NCBI GenBank assembly: GCA_958350755.1
Contig: CATWID010000007.1
Location: forward strand, 1-64,000
DNA from: an uncultured Collinsella sp.
GTDB lineage: Bacteria; Actinomycetota; Coriobacteriia; Coriobacteriales; Coriobacteriaceae
Reading direction: 5' to 3'
DNA: 64,000 nt
The notes below the pieces were generated by a model that saw nothing but the letters and a program-made list of their open reading frames with translations, ran no database searches and was not told the DNA's origin. Position numbers and translations under genes: made by a program. Of the stretch, positions 59,085 through 64,000 are shown in pieces (the stretch's first letter is position 1; each line of letters begins with the position of its first letter).

Positions 59085-60383
59085 TTGAACATCACCGCTT
59101 CTGACGTCAAGGACGCCAAGCTCACCGCTACGGTCACCATCCCGGCCGCCGACGTCGACGCCGCGATCAAGAAGGCCTACAAGGACACCGCCAAGAAGTA
59201 CCGCTTCCCGGGCTTCCGCGCCGGCAAGGCTCCCCGTCCGGTCATCGACTCCGCCCTGGGCGCCGAGGCTACCCTCGCTCAGGCGACCAACGACTTGATC
59301 GCCGCCAACGAGCCCGCCGTCCTCAACGAGCTGGACATCGTCCCCACCAAGAACGGTGACTACAAGGAGCTCGACCTCGCCAAGGATCACGAGGACTACA
59401 CCTATACCGTCGAGTTCTCCCTGCGTCCCGCCGCTGAGCTCTCCTCCTACGACGCCGTCGAGATCGAGATGCCTCCCGCTGAGGTCACCGAGTCCGAGAT
59501 CAACAACCAGGTTGAGATGCTCCTCAACTACCGCGCTACCTTCGAGGACGTCGAGGGCCGCGCTGTCGAGGCTGACGACTACGTGACCGTCGACCTCAAG
59601 GCCGTCGAGAACGCCGACAACTTCGCCGCCGAGGGCCGCATGCTCATCGCCGGCAGCGACAGCAACCCCGCCGAGCTCAACGAGGCCCTGATCGGTGCCA
59701 ACGTTGACGACGTCAAGACCGTCACCTGGACCGACGAGGCTGAGGAGGGCGAGGAGGCCGAGACCCATACCGTCGAGGTCACCGTCAAGGGCATCAAGGT
59801 CCGCAACACCCCCGAGCTCACCGACGAGCTCGTCAAGTCCGACTTTGGCTTCGACAGCATCGACGCCATGCGCGACGCCATCAAGCTCGAGATCGAGCAG
59901 GACAAGGCTTCCCGCCTGCCAGCCGAGAAGGAGAACCGTTGCGTCTCCGCTCTCGCCGAGCGTCTGCAGCTCGACGAGATGGACGCCGACTACGAGCAGT
60001 CCGTCTTTGAGGAGCTCGGCCAGAACTTCCTGTCTAACCTCGCTGCCCGCGGCATGACGCTGGACACCTGGTTGCCCGCATCCGGCCTGACCATGGAGCA
60101 GTTCGTCGGCGATCTGCACAAGCAGGCCAACGACGTTGCCCGTGAGTCCCTGGCGCTCGACGCTCTCGCCCGTGAGCTCAAGATCGAGGTCACCGAGGAC
60201 GACATCAACGCCGAGTTCGAGAAGGCCGGCGTCAAGGACGTCGAGGCTTCCAAGGCCGAGTTCATTGCCGATGGCCGCATGCCTGCCGTCCGTGAGTCCA
60301 TCCGTCGCTCCAAGGCCGTCGATCACCTGGTCGAGAACGCCAAGGTGACCGAGGTCGACGAGACCGCCAAGGACGCCGAGTAA
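59085..60383 (+). CDS. tig: Trigger factor
   Basis: A 432-residue ribosome-bound chaperone and prolyl isomerase. The N-terminal ribosome-binding domain has the GFRAGKAPRPVI signature (about residues 44-55). The FKBP-type PPIase domain spans about 150-240, and the helical C-terminal domain follows. The start is taken as TTG 59085, giving MNITASDVKDAKLTATV with GAGGAGG about 6 nt upstream; GTG 59082 is an alternative. clpP and clpX follow in the usual order. Confidence 0.93.
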   Translation: MNITASDVKDAKLTATVTIPAADVDAAIKKAYKDTAKKYRFPGFRAGKAPRPVIDSALGAEATLAQATNDLIAANEPAVLNELDIVPTKNGDYKELDLAKDHEDYTYTVEFSLRPAAELSSYDAVEIEMPPAEVTESEINNQVEMLLNYRATFEDVEGRAVEADDYVTVDLKAVENADNFAAEGRMLIAGSDSNPAELNEALIGANVDDVKTVTWTDEAEEGEEAETHTVEVTVKGIKVRNTPELTDELVKSDFGFDSIDAMRDAIKLEIEQDKASRLPAEKENRCVSALAERLQLDEMDADYEQSVFEELGQNFLSNLAARGMTLDTWLPASGLTMEQFVGDLHKQANDVARESLALDALARELKIEVTEDDINAEFEKAGVKDVEASKAEFIADGRMPAVRESIRRSKAVDHLVENAKVTEVDETAKDAE

Positions 60384-60545
60384 TTCTCGCCACCTTTCCC
60401 GCGAGCGCATGGATGCGCCCGTGATGGGGTAAAGTTATAAGCCGGTTATCCGGTTGCTTCGTACGGTGCCAGCCAATGCATAGCATGCGGGCACCGTACG
60501 TTTGTCTAGAACCATTATTGGTCCGTAAGAGAAATGGAGATGCGT

Positions 60546-61166
60546 ATGATCGCTAAGTTCGATTCCGCCCTTGTGCCATACGTTATCGAGCAGACGCCGC
60601 GCGGTGAGCGTAGCTACGATATATATTCGCGCCTGCTCAACGACCGCATCATCTTCTTGGGCGAGGAGATCAACTCCGTCAGCGCCAACCTGGTCGTTGC
60701 CCAGCTGCTGCATCTTGAGAGCCAGGATGCCGAGAAGGATATCTCGCTCTACATCAATTCGCCCGGTGGCGAGGTCTACTCCGGTCTGGCGATTCTGGAT
60801 ACCATGAACTTTATTAAGCCGCAGGTTTCCACCATCTGCGTCGGTATGGCCGCGTCTATGGCCGCCGTGCTGCTTTCGGCCGGCGCCAAGGGCAAGCGCT
60901 TCTGCCTGCCGCACTCCAAGGTCATGATTCACCAGCCCAGCGGCGGTGCCCAGGGCCAGCAGACCGAGATCGAGATCGTGGCCGAGGAGATCAAGAAGAC
61001 CCGTCGCGAGCTCAACCAGATCCTGTCCGACGCCTCGGGCCAGCCCATCGAGAAAGTCCAGGCCGATACCGAGCGCGACAACTACCTGACCGCTGCCGAG
61101 GCCCTCGACTACGGCCTGATCGATCGTATCGTCACCTCGCGCGATCTCGCCGCGAAGGACGCCTAG
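60546..61166 (+). CDS. clpP: ATP-dependent Clp protease proteolytic subunit
   Basis: A 206-residue serine peptidase of the Clp complex. The catalytic triad is Ser104 in GMAASMAAVLL, His129 in VMIHQPSGGAQGQ, and the Asp in TERDNYLT (near 178). The oxyanion-side INSPGGEVYSG is also present. Of three in-frame ATGs (60534, 60540, 60546) the last has GGAG 6 nt upstream. clpX begins 1 nt after its stop codon, so they are translated together. Confidence 0.95.
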   Translation: MIAKFDSALVPYVIEQTPRGERSYDIYSRLLNDRIIFLGEEINSVSANLVVAQLLHLESQDAEKDISLYINSPGGEVYSGLAILDTMNFIKPQVSTICVGMAASMAAVLLSAGAKGKRFCLPHSKVMIHQPSGGAQGQQTEIEIVAEEIKKTRRELNQILSDASGQPIEKVQADTERDNYLTAAEALDYGLIDRIVTSRDLAAKDA

Positions 61167-61167
61167 G

Positions 61168-62580
<1,413 letters not shown>

Positions 62581-62594
62581 ATAGCTTGAATCCA

Positions 62595-62627
62595 GGTCCC
62601 GCGGCAACCACCGCGGGACCTGCCTTT
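62595..62627 (+). terminator. Intrinsic terminator of clpX
   Basis: AGGTCCCGCGG pairs perfectly with CCGCGGGACCT around CAACCA, followed by GCCTTTT. Confidence 0.85.
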
Positions 62628-62714
62628 TAGGGACAGGTTTATTTTGGTCGGTTTTTATATGGGCAAACGTCATTTTCCCTGATAAAACCTGCCAAAATAA
62701 ACCTGTCCCTTTTT
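62628..62714. repeat. AAAGGGACAGGTTTATTTTGG palindrome, copy 2
   Basis: The arms AGGGACAGGTTTATTTTGG and CCAAAATAAACCTGTCCCT are perfect complements, with TCGGTTTT/AAAACCTG continuing the stem at slight mismatch. The interior is about 33 nt. It is the same family as 49525-49611. Confidence 0.85.
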
Positions 62715-62785
62715 GGTAGGTATGCCTGTGCTATTCTGTGAGATTGTTTAGCTAGTACCTTCAGACTGAAGTAAACGATACCTAA

Positions 62786-62898
62786 GGCGTGTCCGCCTGC
62801 TTGGTTTTCGTAGATTCCGCACGAGCCGAAGAGCACTAAATGTGCTCTTCGTGCGAGTCAGGACTTGACCGAGCGAAAACCAAGCAGGCGGACACGCC
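62786..62898. repeat. 63-nt-core palindromic element, copy B
   Basis: Perfect 25-bp arms (62786-62810 with 62874-62898) enclose a 63-nt core (62811-62873) that starts TAGATTCCGCACG, ends CAGGACTTGACCGAG, and holds a 9-bp hairpin, GAAGAGCAC/GTGCTCTTC, with loop TAAAT. Copy A has different stem bases that still pair. It ends 21 nt before the valS start codon, so it would lie in the valS leader if transcribed. It has no T-box motifs. Confidence 0.87.
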
Positions 62899-62918
62899 GA
62901 CGGGCAAGGGAGAGATAT

Positions 62919-64000
62919 ATGGAAGAAATGCCCAAGAACTACGATCCGTCGACCAACGAGCCGGCGATCCTGCAGAAGTGGCTTGACGGCGGCTACTACA
63001 AGCGCCGTGAGGGCGTGGGCGACTGCACCGTCACCATTCCGCCTCCCAACGTGACCGGCAAGCTCCACATGGGTCATGCCACCGACGACTCCATCCAGGA
63101 CGCCATCATCCGTATGGCCCGCATGCGCGGCAAGTCCACGCGCTGGGTGCTCGGTACCGACCACGCCGGTATCGCCACGCAGACCAAGGTCGACAAGAAG
63201 CTCAAGAGCGAGGGCATCAGCCGCCTGGAGATTGGCCGCGACAAGTTTGTCGACGCCTGCTGGGACTGGACCCACGAGTACGGCGGCATCATCGTCGAGC
63301 AGATCAAGCGCATGGGCTGCTCCGTCGACTTCGACAACGAGCGCTTCACCATGGACGAGGACTATGCCCAGGCCGTGCGTAAGGTCTTCTGCGACTGGTA
63401 CCACGACGGCCTGATCTATCGTGGCAAGCGCATCGTCAACTGGTGCCCCAACTGCACCACCGCTATCTCGGACGACGAGGCCGAGTACAAGGACGAGAAG
63501 GGCCACCTGTGGCACCTGCGCTACCCGCTGACCGAGCCGGTCAACGGCCAGGACTACATCGTCGTCGCCACCACGCGCCCTGAGACCATGCTTGGTGACA
63601 CGGGCGTCGCCGTCTCCCCGAAGGATCCCGAGAAGGCCGCCTTCGTGGGTAAGACCGTTAAGCTCCCCATCGTCGACCGTGAGATTCCTATCTTTGAGGA
63701 TTGGCATGTCGACGCCAACTTTGGCTCCGGCTTCGTCAAGGTCACCCCTGCCCACGACCCCAACGACTACGCCATGGGTCAGGCTCACGACCTGCCGCAG
63801 ATCAACATCTTCGACGAGCACGCGGTGGTCGTCGAGGGCTACGGCGAGTTTACCGGCATGAACCGCGACGAGTGCCGCGAGGCCGTCATCAAGTGGTTCG
63901 ACGAGCACGGCCTGCTCGATCACGTCGAGGACCACGACCACTCCGTCATGCACTGCTACCGTTGCGACGCCGCGCTTGAGCCGTGGCTGTCCGAGCAGTG
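62919..64000 (+). CDS. valS: Valyl-tRNA synthetase, 5' part
   Basis: The first 360 residues of a class I aminoacyl-tRNA synthetase; the gene runs off the window. PPPNVTGKLHMGHATDDSI (HIGH motif, about residues 44-62), LGTDHAGIATQTKV, the zinc-type WCPNCTTAISDDE and the editing-domain TTRPETMLGDTGVAV fit ValRS. The KMSKS loop lies beyond the end. The ATG at 62919 follows AAGGGAGAG. The palindromic element just upstream may affect its expression. Confidence 0.95.
   Translation, partial: MEEMPKNYDPSTNEPAILQKWLDGGYYKRREGVGDCTVTIPPPNVTGKLHMGHATDDSIQDAIIRMARMRGKSTRWVLGTDHAGIATQTKVDKKLKSEGISRLEIGRDKFVDACWDWTHEYGGIIVEQIKRMGCSVDFDNERFTMDEDYAQAVRKVFCDWYHDGLIYRGKRIVNWCPNCTTAISDDEAEYKDEKGHLWHLRYPLTEPVNGQDYIVVATTRPETMLGDTGVAVSPKDPEKAAFVGKTVKLPIVDREIPIFEDWHVDANFGSGFVKVTPAHDPNDYAMGQAHDLPQINIFDEHAVVVEGYGEFTGMNRDECREAVIKWFDEHGLLDHVEDHDHSVMHCYRCDAALEPWLSEQ

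Noticed and set aside
62715..62918. T-box leader upstream of valS
   Set aside because: No GGTGGNACCGCG antiterminator motif, AG-bulge/specifier arrangement or terminator with T-run could be found; the structure present is the palindromic element instead.

Overview
The window is GC-rich and densely coded, and reads as a chromosome segment from a strictly anaerobic, gut-type actinobacterium of the Coriobacteriia, most like Collinsella. This placement is an inference. It rests on codon use, frequent GAAAGG-type ribosome binding sites, GTG/TTG starts, a type-A RNase P RNA, a selenocysteine system, double-cubane-cluster proteins, a 2Fe-2S/molybdopterin hydroxylase and NADP-type glutamate dehydrogenase. 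I see no insertion sequence, prophage or CRISPR array.

Layout. 0.1-4.5 kb: phosphate transporter with its DUF47 partner, a small hypothetical protein, a Bax-inhibitor-1 membrane protein and a PARG-like protein. 4.5-9.5 kb: SGNH hydrolase, a three-unit palindrome array, thiD and thiC (with a TPP riboswitch), an anchored hypothetical protein and yaaA. 9.5-15 kb: M18 aminopeptidase, polA and a Cof-type HAD phosphatase. 15-19 kb: argG and argH, with an arginine-rich leader peptide before argG and a small ORF between the two genes. 19-26 kb: ndk, rpiB, a CyuA-like desulfidase, a HAD protein, rpsA, rnpB, a YigZ protein and a C_GCAxxG_C_C protein. 26-33 kb: metY-like gene, MFS exporter, xpt, a GGQ-domain ribosome-rescue candidate, a lipid-kinase-like protein and a CLC antiporter. 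33-38.5 kb: moeA, mogA and modABC. 38.9-53.3 kb: a redox and selenium region with two double-cubane proteins, their activase, a GT4 glycosyltransferase overlapping selD, yedF, a DUF3343 gene and a cysteine desulfurase. It continues with brnQ, tRNA-Pro, tRNA-Gly, a formate/nitrite channel, selA, selB and tRNA-Sec. 53.5-64 kb: gdhA, two xanthine-dehydrogenase-type genes, tRNA-Leu, tig-clpP-clpX and the 5' part of valS.

How it works together. The window joins molybdenum uptake and cofactor maturation (modABC, moeA, mogA) with selenium activation (cysteine desulfurase, YedF, DUF3343, SelD) and UGA decoding (SelA, SelB, tRNA-Sec). The two lines normally meet in Mo/Sec formate dehydrogenase, which lies outside the window, though a formate channel gene sits inside it. 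SelD is itself a selenoprotein: an in-frame UGA at 43572-43574 is followed by a SECIS-like hairpin. A GT4 glycosyltransferase translationally coupled to selD suggests a possible selenium small-molecule branch.

Beyond genes, the main undescribed signal is a set of long palindromes in gene gaps. One class, at 14070-14192 and 62786-62898, has a 63-nt core conserved at both ends and in the central loop, with a covarying inner hairpin, between perfect 25-30 bp arms whose outer sequence differs between copies.
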